The notes beneath the pieces are model-generated. The model did no database searches. It was not told the origin of the DNA and saw only the letters and a list, made by a program, of their open reading frames with translations. A stretch of DNA of 64,000 nt from Salinibacterium sp. NG253 (GTDB taxonomy: Bacteria > Actinomycetota > Actinomycetes > Actinomycetales > Microbacteriaceae): assembly GCF_015864945.1 (NCBI RefSeq), contig NZ_JADYWF010000002.1:512208-576207 (forward strand). Direction: 5' to 3'. Positions 8,085-17,499 of the stretch are shown in pieces. Position numbers and translations under genes: made by a program. Position 1 is the stretch's first letter. Each line of letters starts with the position of its first letter.

Positions 8085-9402
8085 GGGCTGCCCTCCCTGC
8101 GCGAATTTCTTTCTGCTGAACGATGGTTAGAGGTCTCGTAGAGGTGTCGTCGAAGCTCGCCGACTCGTCGGTGGTACTTCGCCAGTCATCGGGAAGCAGA
8201 TGGTCAAGCACGTCGTCAATGGTCACCACCCCGAGCAAACGATGGTTGTCATCGACCACGGGCACTGACACGAGGTCATAACTCGCAAGAATGCGCGACA
8301 CTTCTGCGGCCGTCGTGGACGAGCGTACCGGTTCAAGCGATTGGTCGATCAGGGCGCCCAAGCGTTCATTGGGTGGGTAGCGCAGCATCCGCTGGAAGTG
8401 CACCATACCGAGTAGGCGGCCGGTCGGCGGCTCATACGGCGGCAGCGTGACGCAAATGGCGGCACCGAGTGCCGGGGCAAGGTCGTGACGACGAATGAGG
8501 GCCAGACCCTCAGCAACAGTGGCGTCGGCAGACACAATGATGGGCTCGGTGGTCATGAGTCCACCTGCCGTGTCGGGAGCGTAGCTGAGCAAGAAGCGCA
8601 CATCTTCGGCTTCTTCGGGCTCCATGAGGTCGAGCAGTATCTCGCCGCGCTCATCGCTGAGGTGGGCGATGAGGTCGGCAGCGTCATCCGGCTGCATCTC
8701 GTCGAGCACGTCGGCGGCACGATCATCGTCGAGCTTATTGAGCAGCGAGACCTGTTCGTTTTCGGGCATCTCCTCCAGCACATCAGCGAGGCGATCGTCG
8801 GAAAGCTCTTCAGCCACTTCCATCATGCGCTGCGTGGGAAGTTCGAGCATCGCGTTGGCGAGGTCGGCAGGCAAAAGATCGGAGAAGCTCGCAACGAGCT
8901 GAGTCGCCGATTGGGCCTCGCCCTCGTGCGTGTTGTGCTTCAATTCGTCCCACTCGGCAAAGTCGGTGGGGCCCTTCGCGAAGAGCGGCGAACCGCTAGC
9001 CTTCGGGCGACGCAAGAAGAGCTGGCTGATTTCCCACTCGCCAATGTCGACCTCTTCGATCGACACGTCTTCGATTTGGGCTTCGCCAGAGCCATCGCGC
9101 ATCGACACCCGCCGACCCAAGAGCTCAGCCATGACACGGATTTCGCCACCACGCTGCTCGAAGCGGCGCAAGTTCAGAAGACCCGTGGTGATGATCTGCC
9201 CCGAGCCAATGCTCGTGACGCGACCAATCGACAAGAAAACATGGCGTTTACCGGGAACTTCAGCGATCATTCCGACCACGCGAGGGCTCGCATCGCCGCG
9301 CTCAACGACCAGCACGTCGCGGACCTTGCCCACGCGGTCGCCGTTGGGGTCGAAAATTGAGCAGCCCACCAATCGGGCAACGAATACTCTTGAGGTGCTC
9401 AC
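8071..9402 (-). CDS. MgtE-like cytosolic regulator: MgtE N-domain plus two CBS domains, no channel
   Basis: Soluble protein of 443 residues. A PRC-barrel-like N-terminal half (about 1-170) is followed by an MgtE_N superhelical region (LPTQRMMEVAEELSDDRLADVLEE onward) and two CBS motifs ending at VVTIDDVLDHLLPDDW. True MgtE channels continue with five transmembrane helices; this one stops after the CBS pair. It may be a Mg2+/nucleotide sensor working with the coupled DUF1003 membrane protein. GTG start 7 nt after TAGGGT. Confidence 0.85.
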   Translation of the reverse strand: MSTSRVFVARLVGCSIFDPNGDRVGKVRDVLVVERGDASPRVVGMIAEVPGKRHVFLSIGRVTSIGSGQIITTGLLNLRRFEQRGGEIRVMAELLGRRVSMRDGSGEAQIEDVSIEEVDIGEWEISQLFLRRPKASGSPLFAKGPTDFAEWDELKHNTHEGEAQSATQLVASFSDLLPADLANAMLELPTQRMMEVAEELSDDRLADVLEEMPENEQVSLLNKLDDDRAADVLDEMQPDDAADLIAHLSDERGEILLDLMEPEEAEDVRFLLSYAPDTAGGLMTTEPIIVSADATVAEGLALIRRHDLAPALGAAICVTLPPYEPPTGRLLGMVHFQRMLRYPPNERLGALIDQSLEPVRSSTTAAEVSRILASYDLVSVPVVDDNHRLLGVVTIDDVLDHLLPDDWRSTTDESASFDDTSTRPLTIVQQKEIRAGRAARGTS

Positions 9403-9409
9403 AAGTAAA

Positions 9410-9415
9410 ACCCTA
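9410..9415 (-). promoter_or_regulatory. -10 box of the mgtE-like/DUF1003/mrp operon, leaderless
   Basis: TAGGGT, seven bases, GTG at 9402. It decides the start against an open frame reaching 9552. Confidence 0.6.
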
Positions 9416-9438
9416 CCCCTGCATGGGAGAATGAACCG

Positions 9439-10071
9439 ATGAGTAACTTCACTGGATTTTCCCGCCGCGCACCGCTTCAGTCGAGCGTGCCCCGCGGAGA
9501 CGTACTTGGCCGGTATGCCAGCTACACCGACGCCCAAGCCGTAATCAACCAACTAGCCAAAGCAGAGTTCGATATCAAAGGCGTCGCGATCGTCGGTCGC
9601 GAGCTCACGACCGTCGAAGTGGTCACTGCACGCCTCAGTTATGGTCGTGCCGCACTCTCCGGTGCCACCAGCGGTGCCTGGCTCGGACTCTTCTTCGGAT
9701 TGATCTCGACGATCATTTCGCCCTTCACCACGCAACAGATCGGCATCTTCTTTGCCGCCATCGTGGCCGGTGCCGGAATCGGAATGATCTTCGGCGTCGT
9801 CAACTACTCGATCATGCGCAAGCGTCGCGACTACGCGGCAACCTCACAACTGCTGGCTGATCACTACGACATCATCATCGCGCCCGGCCTCACCGCCAAG
9901 GCTCACACAATCCTCGGCACGGCTGCCAGCGCGCAGGGCGTGCATTCAGCACCGCATGTACCTACCCCGACCGAAGCGCCCACCTCGACAGAAACTGTCG
10001 AGAGCAGCGATACCGTCGGGTCGGATGCCGATAGCGCCGACAATGCACGCTCAGACGACGCCGCCAAATAG
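9439..10071 (+). CDS. General stress protein 17M-like membrane protein
   Basis: Protein of 210 residues. The N-terminal domain has the ASYTDAQAVINQLAKAEF start typical of general-stress-protein 17M-like domains, then two glycine-rich membrane helices (SGAWLGLFFGLISTIISPF and IFFAAIVAGAGIGMIFGVV), a YDIIIAP strand, and a Thr/Ser/Asp-rich acidic tail (about 165-210) that is probably disordered. Divergent from the mgtE-like operon. GAGAAT lies 6 nt before the ATG; a GGGAG Shine-Dalgarno reading is also possible. Function unknown. Confidence 0.8.
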   Translation: MSNFTGFSRRAPLQSSVPRGDVLGRYASYTDAQAVINQLAKAEFDIKGVAIVGRELTTVEVVTARLSYGRAALSGATSGAWLGLFFGLISTIISPFTTQQIGIFFAAIVAGAGIGMIFGVVNYSIMRKRRDYAATSQLLADHYDIIIAPGLTAKAHTILGTAASAQGVHSAPHVPTPTEAPTSTETVESSDTVGSDADSADNARSDDAAK

Positions 10072-10104
10072 CGGCCACGCACCACTCAGTAGCGGTGCTG
10101 ATAT

Positions 10105-10134
10105 GGCGCGCGCCGCGCTGGGCTGACGCGCGCC
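10105..10134. terminator. GC-rich stem-loop between convergent genes
   Basis: GGCGCGCG pairs with CGCGCGCC across a 14-base loop. No T-run follows on either strand, so terminator function is uncertain. It sits between the convergent stress-protein and aminopeptidase genes. Confidence 0.35.
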
Positions 10135-10141
10135 TCCAGAA

Positions 10142-11620
10142 CTAGGAGCGGGCGATCCACGCTTCGACGGCATCCGCTGTTCTCGGGATGTTCACCGACA
10201 GGTTCTCAGCGCCGTCTTCGGTGACGACGATGTCGTCTTCGATGCGCACGCCGATGCCGCGGTATTCCTCGGGAACGGTGAGATCGTCGGGCTGGAAGTA
10301 GAGGCCGGGCTCGATCGTGAAGACCATGCCGGGCTCCAGCACGCCATCAAGGTACATGTCGCGACGGGCTGCAGCGCAGTCGTGCACGTCAATGCCGAGG
10401 TGGTGGCTCGTGCCGTGCACCATGTAGCGGCGGTGGAACTGCTTGTCAGCCTGCAGCGACTCTTCGGCGGAGACGGGCAGGAAGCCCCACTCCGCGGTCT
10501 TCTCGGCGATGACGCGCATGGCTTCGGCGTGGATGTCGCGGAACTTGATTCCGGGGCGCACGATAGCGAACGCCGCATCCGCCGCTTCCAACACCGCGTT
10601 GTACACGCGACGCTGCACCTCGGTGAAGGTGCCGCTGATGGGCAGGGTGCGCGTGATGTCGGCCGTGTAGTAGCTGTCGAGCTCAATACCAGCGTCGATG
10701 AGGATGAGGTCGCCGGCATTGACCGGCCCATCGTTGCGAGTCCAGTGCAAGACGCACGCGTGCGGGCCTGACGCGGCAATGGTGTCGTAACCGACTGTGT
10801 TGCCCTCGGCGCGGGCGCGACGGTTGAAGGTGCCCTCCACGAGGCGCTCGCCGCGGGTGTGCTCCACGATGTTGGGCAGGTCAGCGATGACGTCGTTGAA
10901 GCCCATCTGCGTGGCGTCAACAGCCGCGCGCATTTCAGCGACCTCGTAGGAATCCTTGACGAGGCGTAGCTCGCTCAGGTCGCGGCTCAGCTCGTCGTCA
11001 CCGTCATGCTCAAGAGCTTCAGAGTCGGCAGCGAGCAGGCGGCGGCCATCAACCTGGTCAGTGACATCGCGGTCGGCGTCGCGCACGATCAGCGTTGAGG
11101 CGTCGACGCTGTCGAGCACAGCCTCAAACTCGACCAGCGGCAGAGTTGCCAGGCCGAGATCGGTAGCAACGTTCTCCAGCGAGGGACGCGGTCCGGTCCA
11201 GAATTCTCCGACATCCGGGTTGGCATAGAACTCGCTCGTGTCGCGGCCGGCAGCCGGACGGAAGTACAGGGTGGCCGAGTGGCCAGTAGCGGTGGGCTCC
11301 ATCACGAGAACACTGCCGGCAACAACATCCGAACCCCACCCGGTGACGTGCGCAAAGGTGGAGTGAGCGCGGAATGGGTAGTCGGTGTCGTTAGAGCGCA
11401 CCTTGGCGGCGCCTGCCGGAATGATCAGGCGCTGGCCGACATGAAGCTGCGAGAGGCGCTCGCGGCGCGCAGCGGCAAAAGCAGACTGCTCGCGGGGAGT
11501 GACCTCGGCGTCAACGCGCTCAGCCCACCCCGAAGAGATGTACTCAGCGAAGCCCGAAGACTGCGGAGTCGTAGAACGGTTAGAGGTCGCGCGGGGGCTG
11601 GGTGCCGAAGTATCTGCCAT
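10142..11620 (-). CDS. pepP: Xaa-Pro aminopeptidase (aminopeptidase P family)
   Basis: Cytosolic M24B metallopeptidase that removes an N-terminal residue preceding proline. Length 492, as expected for actinobacterial aminopeptidase P. The N-terminal creatinase-like domain (about 1-215) is followed by the pita-bread domain with metal ligands in LILIDAGIELDSYYTADITR, HGTSHHLGIDVHD, FTIEPGLYF and GVRIEDDIVV. Start chosen at the ATG 6 nt after GACACT; an upstream in-frame start at 11683 would add 21 residues without family similarity. Confidence 0.92.
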   Translation of the reverse strand: MADTSAPSPRATSNRSTTPQSSGFAEYISSGWAERVDAEVTPREQSAFAAARRERLSQLHVGQRLIIPAGAAKVRSNDTDYPFRAHSTFAHVTGWGSDVVAGSVLVMEPTATGHSATLYFRPAAGRDTSEFYANPDVGEFWTGPRPSLENVATDLGLATLPLVEFEAVLDSVDASTLIVRDADRDVTDQVDGRRLLAADSEALEHDGDDELSRDLSELRLVKDSYEVAEMRAAVDATQMGFNDVIADLPNIVEHTRGERLVEGTFNRRARAEGNTVGYDTIAASGPHACVLHWTRNDGPVNAGDLILIDAGIELDSYYTADITRTLPISGTFTEVQRRVYNAVLEAADAAFAIVRPGIKFRDIHAEAMRVIAEKTAEWGFLPVSAEESLQADKQFHRRYMVHGTSHHLGIDVHDCAAARRDMYLDGVLEPGMVFTIEPGLYFQPDDLTVPEEYRGIGVRIEDDIVVTEDGAENLSVNIPRTADAVEAWIARS

Positions 11621-11716
11621 ACCTCTAGTGTCTCTCGTCAGGCTGCAAAAAGCACTATCGAGAGGGACCCTCAGGGTTCGCATGATTGCGCGGCAGTGGG
11701 CGCTCAGGCTGGGTGG

Positions 11717-12730
11717 CTACTGAGTGCGTGACAGCGTCGCAAGAATCGGGCGGTGGTCGCTGCCGAAGCCGTCGTGCGACTCGATCACGCGCATCCCCGT
11801 CGTGGTCCACTCGCTTGTGGACATCACATGGTCAATGGGGGCGCCCAAGAGCGAAGGCAACTGGGTCGGCCACGTGCCGATCGCGGCGTTATCGGTCGCG
11901 GACGCGGCATCCGTGCAGCTGCCGAGAGCAAAATCGGCACCATCGGTGAGGGAGGCATAGTGGTCGAGGGTCGAATTGAAATCCCCAGCGAGGATGACAT
12001 TGCTGCCGCGACACTGTTCGGCCAACCAATCGAGGTCGGTGCGCCAGTTCGTCATCTCGCCTCGCACGGGGGCGACGGCGTGCACGGCCACAATCGTGGG
12101 ATTGGCGGGGTCTTGAGGAATCGCTACGACACTCGGCAGAGTCGAGGTGGTTCGCGCTTGCAGGTCAACGTCATATTCGCCGAGGGCAACGCTGATGAGC
12201 ACTGTTGTCGATCGTGACTTCGAAATCTGGTCGTAGGCGAGAGTGTGAACCCACATCGGTCGGTCTGCTGCCGCCATCAGCTGGGCAACTTCGAAGCCCA
12301 ACTCTCGGGTGGTCTCCGGAAGGCTCACAATGTCGGCGTCGTTCTCGAGCGCAAGATCAGCAATCGCTTGAGCGCCGGGAGCGTCGCCGAGCGTGTTCCA
12401 CGACAGCACCGTTACATCGCCCTCAGCTTTCGTCTCAAAGCCTGGGCTGCCGAAACCACGCGTGGCCAACACCACGAGAGTGAGCGCGCTAAACGCGAGC
12501 GCCACCACCGCTAGCGATGCCGCGAAGCGGTGCATCCGCGCCGATAACAGAGCAATGAGTGTCAACGCCAGCACGGCCACGAAAGCGGCAGCAGCGCTGA
12601 GCCCGCGCATCGATACCACCTGGGCAGCACCAACCGTCTGCTCAAGGGAGAACAGTTGGGGCCAGGCCGCGACAATAAGGGCGGCTGCGGTGGCGAGTAT
12701 AAAGATCGCCGCAAGAAAGCGTTGAATCAT
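11717..12730 (-). CDS. Membrane-anchored endonuclease/exonuclease/phosphatase family protein
   Basis: Protein of 337 residues with three N-terminal hydrophobic helices (within about 1-95) and an extracytoplasmic EEP domain: VTVLSWNT (Asn), DADIVSLPE (metal-binding Glu), ILAGDFNSTLDH (Asp/Asn) and SDHRPILATL (catalytic His). Substrates of the family range from DNA to phospholipids, so the activity cannot be fixed. Divergent from the PHP gene with 33 bp between starts. TAGGCT (12740-12745) lies 9 nt before the ATG, giving a leader of only two or three bases. Confidence 0.85.
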   Translation of the reverse strand: MIQRFLAAIFILATAAALIVAAWPQLFSLEQTVGAAQVVSMRGLSAAAAFVAVLALTLIALLSARMHRFAASLAVVALAFSALTLVVLATRGFGSPGFETKAEGDVTVLSWNTLGDAPGAQAIADLALENDADIVSLPETTRELGFEVAQLMAAADRPMWVHTLAYDQISKSRSTTVLISVALGEYDVDLQARTTSTLPSVVAIPQDPANPTIVAVHAVAPVRGEMTNWRTDLDWLAEQCRGSNVILAGDFNSTLDHYASLTDGADFALGSCTDAASATDNAAIGTWPTQLPSLLGAPIDHVMSTSEWTTTGMRVIESHDGFGSDHRPILATLSRTQ

Positions 12731-12751
12731 AGCGACCCGAGCCTAGAGCAA

Positions 12752-12757
12752 TAGGCT
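12752..12757 (+). promoter_or_regulatory. -10 box of the PHP gene, leaderless
   Basis: TAGGCT, six bases (TGCATA), ATG at 12764. The same hexamer is present on the opposite strand at 12740-12745 for the divergent EEP gene. Confidence 0.6.
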
Positions 12758-12763
12758 TGCATA

Positions 12764-13630
12764 ATGCTCAACACACCGATCGACCTGCACACTCATAGTG
12801 CCGTGTCTGACGGTACCGAAACTCCTACCCAGCTGGTGCGCTCCGCCGCCCGCGCTGGATTGGGAACGGTAGCGCTCACCGACCACGACTCCACCGCTGG
12901 CTGGCACGAGGCCATTTCTGCGGCATCCGCGTCGGGAATCAATGTGATTCCGGGTATGGAATTGAGCACCAACTTTGGGCCGGCGAGCGTTCACGTGCTC
13001 GCTTACCTCTTCGACCCGCTCGATCGCACCATTGTGACCGAAACGGCGCGCATTCGTGATGGTCGGCTTCGTCGCGCCGAACGAATCGTCGAAAAGATTG
13101 CCCTCGACTACGACCTGACCTGGGATGACGTGCTCGCCGAATCGTCCGACGGCACCACGCTGGGGCGCCCCCACATCGCTGACGCGCTCGTTCGCAAAGG
13201 TCACGTCGCTAACCGCAGCGCCGCGTTTGAGAGCATCCTGCACTGGCAGGGCGGTTACTACGAGAAGTACTACGCGCCCAGCCCGCTCGAGGGAGTGAAG
13301 ATGATCGTCGCTGCCGGGGGAGTGCCCGTGCTCGCGCATCCGGCCGCCCACGGAAAATACCGATCAATGGATGACGCGGTGATCCGCGAACTCGTCGACA
13401 ACGGGCTCTTCGGTCTTGAGGTGTACCACCGCGATAACACTGACGAGGGCAAGGAATGGCTGCTGACCGTCGTGAAGAAATTCGGGCTCGAAATCACCGG
13501 GTCGAGTGACTATCACGGCGAAGGCAAACCCAACCGCCTCGCAGAAAACACCACGGCTCCCGAAGTGCTCGAAAAACTCATCGCCCGCGCGACCGGCTCG
13601 AAGCCGTTCATCGCCCACGCGACACCGTAA
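12764..13630 (+). CDS. PHP domain phosphoesterase (RNase AM/YciV-like)
   Basis: Metal-dependent phosphoesterase of 288 residues. All PHP motifs are present: DLHTHSAVSDGT, ALTDHD, GMELST, VPVLAHPAAHG and GSSDYHGE. Relatives of this length include nucleoside 3',5'-bisphosphate phosphatase / 5'-3' exoribonuclease AM, so a role in RNA end maturation or pAp turnover is possible but inferred. Leaderless start. Confidence 0.87.
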   Translation: MLNTPIDLHTHSAVSDGTETPTQLVRSAARAGLGTVALTDHDSTAGWHEAISAASASGINVIPGMELSTNFGPASVHVLAYLFDPLDRTIVTETARIRDGRLRRAERIVEKIALDYDLTWDDVLAESSDGTTLGRPHIADALVRKGHVANRSAAFESILHWQGGYYEKYYAPSPLEGVKMIVAAGGVPVLAHPAAHGKYRSMDDAVIRELVDNGLFGLEVYHRDNTDEGKEWLLTVVKKFGLEITGSSDYHGEGKPNRLAENTTAPEVLEKLIARATGSKPFIAHATP

Positions 13631-13635
13631 GAATT

Positions 13636-13658
13636 GCGTGGCCCGACTAGGCCAACGC
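13636..13658. terminator. Weak stem-loop after the PHP gene
   Basis: GCGTGGCC pairs with GGCCAACGC with one bulged base. No T-run. Candidate only. Confidence 0.25.
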
Positions 13659-13689
13659 ACATGTATCACCCCGCCGAGTAGGAGACAGC

Positions 13690-14862
13690 ATGACCAGCAA
13701 CGCCGAACAGTGGAACGCCCTCACCCCCGAACTTTTGCGCAGCCGAGGCAGCAACAAATGGACGGCGCCCGAAGGTGAACTGCTCTGTGCCGGCGTCGCT
13801 GAAATGGATTACGGCACCGCCCCCGCCGTGCTTGACGAGTGGGCCGCGATCGCTGAGCGCCTTGAGTTTGGGTACCCCGCAGAATCCGTCGCTCTCGAGA
13901 TGAACGCGGCGACAGCGAAATGGCACCGCGAGCAGTACGGCTGGAACGTGGATGCCGTCGACGTGCATCCTCTCCCTGACGTTCTCAAGGGGCTCGAGCT
14001 CGCCATCCTCGAGTTCAGCAAGCCTGGTGCGCCGGTAATCGTGCCGACTCCCGCCTACATGCCCTTCCTCATGCTGCCGAAGACCTTCGGCCGTGAGGTC
14101 ATTGAGTCGCCCATGTTGCGCGGTGACGACGGCAGCTTTTCGCTCGACCTCGACGACATCGCGCGGCACTTCGCGGCCGGAGCGAACGTGTTCGTACTCG
14201 CAAACCCGGGCAACCCCACCGGCAAGGTTTTCACCGCTGACGAACTCTCGGCGCTCGCCGACGTCGCTGACGCCCACGGCGCTCGCATTTTCAGTGACGA
14301 GATCCACTCGCCGCTCACTCTCTTCGGCAACAAGCACGTGCCGTTGGCGAGTGTTTCGGATGCCGGAGCACGCGTTGCGATCACCGCCACCAGCACGTCG
14401 AAAGCCTTCAATCTGCCCGGGCTCAAGTGTGCGCAAATTATCCTGAGCAACGACGCCGACCGCACACTGTGGGAAACAATCGGCTGGATGGCGTCACACG
14501 GTGCCAGCACGCCCGGAATGCGTCTCAACACTGCCGCCTACCTCGGTGGCGAGCCGTGGCTTGGCGAAGTGCGCGAATACATCGAAGGCAACATCGAGTA
14601 TGCGCGGGCGGCGCTCGCCGAGCTGCTGCCTGAGGCACGCATGGCTCCGATGCAGGGCACGTACCTGGCCTGGCTCGACTTGCGGGCCTACTCGGACGAG
14701 CCAGAGCTCTCCGAGATGTTGGCGGAGAAGGCGGGCATCCGGGTCAATGGGGGTGTCGGGTACGGCGCAGTCGGCGCGGGTCACATTCGTGTGAACCTCG
14801 CAACGTCGCGCCCCATTCTGGAGCGAATCATCGCGCAGCTCGCTGCGGCGATGACGGCCTAG
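13690..14862 (+). CDS. MalY/PatB family PLP-dependent C-S lyase or aminotransferase (copy 1)
   Basis: Fold-type I PLP enzyme of 390 residues, probably cystathionine beta-lyase-like (cleaving C-S bonds of cysteine conjugates to pyruvate, ammonia and a thiol). Motifs: [11 protein letters not shown] near the N-terminus, [20 protein letters not shown] (cofactor Asp) and the Schiff-base lysine in [19 protein letters not shown] precedes the ATG. A close paralogue lies at 25693-26880 in the ABC operon. The 3' end overlaps the convergent tetR gene by 4 bp. Confidence 0.87.
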   Translation: MTSNAEQWNALTPELLRSRGSNKWTAPEGELLCAGVAEMDYGTAPAVLDEWAAIAERLEFGYPAESVALEMNAATAKWHREQYGWNVDAVDVHPLPDVLKGLELAILEFSKPGAPVIVPTPAYMPFLMLPKTFGREVIESPMLRGDDGSFSLDLDDIARHFAAGANVFVLANPGNPTGKVFTADELSALADVADAHGARIFSDEIHSPLTLFGNKHVPLASVSDAGARVAITATSTSKAFNLPGLKCAQIILSNDADRTLWETIGWMASHGASTPGMRLNTAAYLGGEPWLGEVREYIEGNIEYARAALAELLPEARMAPMQGTYLAWLDLRAYSDEPELSEMLAEKAGIRVNGGVGYGAVGAGHIRVNLATSRPILERIIAQLAAAMTA

Positions 14863-15563
14863 CGGCTTGCGGCCGCCTCGCCCCAACCCGGGAGGGGTAG
14901 GCGCTGTTCGAGTGAATCGAGGATGAGCTCGAGTCCGACCTCAAATTCGTTGGCATAGCTGTAGCCGGGCAGCATCGCGTGGCCAACGGCCATTTCGGTG
15001 AGATGCGGAAACTCGCCGGCCGGCATCTCGGTGACGATTCCGTCGGCGACTTCGGCGAGCTCCTCAGCCGTTTCGAAGGGCAGGCTGAGCTCTTGCAGCA
15101 CGAAACCGTAGATGTAGCTGTCGAGCGCGGAGAAGGCATGCGCAGCGCCGGCGATCGAAAAACCGCCGGATCGCAGGGCGCCGATGACGGCATCGTGGTG
15201 ACGAAGCGTCGCAAGACCGGGGTCTCGGCGTGAATCCATGAGCCCGATAGCCCAGCGGTGGCGCACGAGCACGTTGCGGGTAGAGATGGCGCGGTCGTGC
15301 ATGGCCCTCCGCCAACCGTGTTCGGTGGTGGGGAGTTCGATTTCTCCGAAAACCAAGTCGACAAGGCCCGTGAGGATCGCATCCTTGTTGGGCACGTGGT
15401 AATAAATCGACATTGCTTCCACGCCGATGCGATCGGCGAGTTTGCGCATCGTGAGAGCGGCGGAGCCCTCTGCATCGGCAAGCTCGAGGGCGGCGGCGAG
15501 TACGGCGTCGCGCGTGATCGGTGGGCGCTTCTTGGTGGTGCGCGTTTGGCTCTTATCTGCCAC
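14859..15563 (-). CDS. TetR family regulator with TetR_C_1-like ligand domain
   Basis: Repressor of 234 residues. The HTH spans about 20-65 ([29 protein letters not shown]); the wording [11 protein letters not shown] is typical of the tetracycline-repressor-like subgroup. A helical ligand domain follows. GTG start preceded by AGGAG at 7-nt spacing. Divergent from the NAD(P)-binding protein gene, with two CTTAC-n3-GTAAG palindromes between them as likely operators. Confidence 0.87.
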   Translation of the reverse strand: MADKSQTRTTKKRPPITRDAVLAAALELADAEGSAALTMRKLADRIGVEAMSIYYHVPNKDAILTGLVDLVFGEIELPTTEHGWRRAMHDRAISTRNVLVRHRWAIGLMDSRRDPGLATLRHHDAVIGALRSGGFSIAGAAHAFSALDSYIYGFVLQELSLPFETAEELAEVADGIVTEMPAGEFPHLTEMAVGHAMLPGYSYANEFEVGLELILDSLEQRLPLPGWGEAAASR

Positions 15564-15597
15564 TCGGCTGCTCCTTGTCGGACGGGGTATTGATTAT

Positions 15598-15610
15598 CTT
15601 ACTGCGTAAG
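15598..15610. promoter_or_regulatory. TetR operator candidate 1
   Basis: Palindrome CTTAC-TGC-GTAAG. Its centre is 18 bp from that of the second copy. Confidence 0.6.
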
Positions 15611-15615
15611 GTAAT

Positions 15616-15628
15616 CTTACGTCGTAAG
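15616..15628. promoter_or_regulatory. TetR operator candidate 2
   Basis: Palindrome CTTAC-GTC-GTAAG, 20 bp before the ATG of the NAD(P)-binding protein gene. Binding here would occlude its promoter and, with site 1, that of tetR. Confidence 0.6.
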
Positions 15629-15647
15629 GTTTATTTGGGAGGAAACC

Positions 15648-16385
15648 ATGACCAGCTCCGAAAACAGTCGTCCTGCCACCGAGGCAGCACGCCAGCGCGT
15701 CTGCATTGTCGGTATCTCCGGCAAGCTCGGCCAGTACCTGACAGCTCATGCGCTCGAGCGCGGTTACGAAGTTGTGGGCGTGTGTCGCCCTCAGAGCGTT
15801 GCGAAACTCGACCACTTCGGCGATCGCATTACGGTAATCCCGGGGGAGACCTCTGACCGCAGTGTCATCGAGCGAGCGGTCGCGGGCTGCACCGCCGTAT
15901 TGACGGTTCTTGCGCCGTGGGGCGTGCGGGATTATTCGTCGCGCACCGCTCAAGCCGTCATGGATTTCGCTCCGGACGGGGCACGCCTAATCTTCTCGTG
16001 TGGCTGGCATGTGCGAGCCAGTGCAGCCGACGTTTATTCGCGACGCTTCCTCGCGACGGTGGCCATCGCATCCTGGCTCGCGAAGGCGATGCGCGCCGTC
16101 GACATCGCTGACCAGACCCGCGCCGCAGAACAGATCTTCGCGAGCGACACTCGCTGGACGCTCGTGCGCGGGAGCGACCTCGAAGAGGGTGAGAGCGAAG
16201 GGCTGCCCGCGTGGAGCCCGGCGGTCGGTTCGCCGTTGTTGGAGAGCAACCTCACCCGCCGCACCGACTTTGCGCTTTTCATGGTGGAGGCAATCACCAA
16301 CGACGCCCTCATTGGCCAAGCGCCTGCGATCGTCGGATGCCGCAGCGAGTCTGCCTTGGGGCATGCTTCGTCGGCGCGCGCCTAG
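15648..16385 (+). CDS. NAD(P)-binding NmrA/atypical SDR-like protein
   Basis: Rossmann-fold protein of 245 residues. The dinucleotide loop reads CIVGISGKLGQYLTAHAL (GxxGxxG), followed by VVGVCRP at the end of strand 2 and an acidic GETSDRSVIERAV segment, as in NmrA-like or NAD(P)H-binding atypical SDRs. No classical YxxxK pair is evident, so it may be a redox sensor or an atypical reductase. GGGAGG precedes the ATG. Probable target of the divergent TetR. Confidence 0.75.
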   Translation: MTSSENSRPATEAARQRVCIVGISGKLGQYLTAHALERGYEVVGVCRPQSVAKLDHFGDRITVIPGETSDRSVIERAVAGCTAVLTVLAPWGVRDYSSRTAQAVMDFAPDGARLIFSCGWHVRASAADVYSRRFLATVAIASWLAKAMRAVDIADQTRAAEQIFASDTRWTLVRGSDLEEGESEGLPAWSPAVGSPLLESNLTRRTDFALFMVEAITNDALIGQAPAIVGCRSESALGHASSARA

Positions 16386-16545
16386 CTACCCCACGGCCAA
16401 AGCCGCGAGCGGCAACTTCGCAATGTCGCCGGTCTCTACGCTCTCGCGGCGGGTTTCGTTCCCCTCTACTACCTCGTTAGTTTTCACTTCGAGTATTCAG
16501 GGTAACTTCACGACCTCCGCGAGGCAGTCGTGGGACACTAATCGC

Positions 16546-17499
16546 ATGAGCCTTGTCGAGAACTCAAAGCTGACCATTGTTGGAGCCGGAAGTGTGGGGG
16601 CGAGCGCCGCCTATGCTGCCTTGATCAGAGGGTCGGCCCGCCAAATAGCCCTGTATGACATTGCGACGAAAAAGGTGGATGCCGAAGTTCTCGACCTTTC
16701 CCACGGCACTCAGTTCACCGGGTCGAGCCAGATCATGGGTGGTAGCGATATCTCGGTCGTGGAGGGATCCCACGTCGTGGTGATCACGGCTGGCGCAAAG
16801 CAGAATCCTGGCCAGTCCCGCATCGAACTTGCTGATGTCAACGCCCGCATTATTGGTTCGATGATGCCGCAGCTCATGGAGGTCGCGCCTGACGCGATCT
16901 ACATCATTGTGACCAACCCCTGTGACGTGCTCACGGTGCTCGCTCACGAGCAGTCGGGGCTTCCGCCCGAGCGTATCTTCGCGTCCGGTACCGTGCTTGA
17001 TACCTCGCGGCTGCGCTGGAAGCTTGCCGAGCGCGCCGGCGTCTCACCTTCTAGCGTTCACGCGTCGATTATTGGCGAGCACGGTGACTCCGAGTTTCCG
17101 TTGTGGTCACGCGCCACCATCGGTGGGGTTCCGATTCTGGAATGGCAGCGCGATGGCCGCCCCCGCATGACAGAAGCAGAGCTCGATGACATCGCCGACG
17201 GCGTCCGCAACGCCGCCTATAAAGTCATCGAGGGCAAGGGCGCGACGAACTATGCGATCGGGTTGTCGACTGCCCACATCGTGGAGGCGATCCTCGGTGA
17301 CAAGCACTCCGTCATGCCGGTTGCTCCCGTGCTCACTGACTTCCACGGAATCAGCGGTGTCGCGCTGTCAGTGCCCTGCATCGTGAGTGCCTCCGGCGCG
17401 GTCCCGATCAAAGAAACCACCTTCAGCGAGACAGAGTTACGCCTCCTCACCGAGTCGGCGGCTACCTTGCGCGGTGTCGCTGACTCGCTACGACCGTAG
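16546..17499 (+). CDS. ldh: L-lactate dehydrogenase
   Basis: Cytosolic NAD-dependent enzyme of 317 residues interconverting pyruvate and L-lactate. It shows the Rossmann loop VGAGSVGASAAYA, ITAGAKQNPGQSRIEL (substrate-loop Gln and Arg, indicating LDH rather than malate dehydrogenase), VTNPCDVLT, and catalytic His in IIGEHGDSEFPLWS. The in-frame sequence upstream of the ATG overlaps the previous gene and is not LDH-like. GACACT lies 6 nt before the ATG as a weak leaderless -10. The last 12 bp overlap the convergent hypothetical gene. Confidence 0.92.
   Translation: MSLVENSKLTIVGAGSVGASAAYAALIRGSARQIALYDIATKKVDAEVLDLSHGTQFTGSSQIMGGSDISVVEGSHVVVITAGAKQNPGQSRIELADVNARIIGSMMPQLMEVAPDAIYIIVTNPCDVLTVLAHEQSGLPPERIFASGTVLDTSRLRWKLAERAGVSPSSVHASIIGEHGDSEFPLWSRATIGGVPILEWQRDGRPRMTEAELDDIADGVRNAAYKVIEGKGATNYAIGLSTAHIVEAILGDKHSVMPVAPVLTDFHGISGVALSVPCIVSASGAVPIKETTFSETELRLLTESAATLRGVADSLRP

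Noticed and set aside
9403-9552. N-terminal extension of the MgtE-like protein to 9552
   Set aside because: It would run through the promoter and start of the divergent stress-protein gene; GTG at 9402 has a TAGGGT box.
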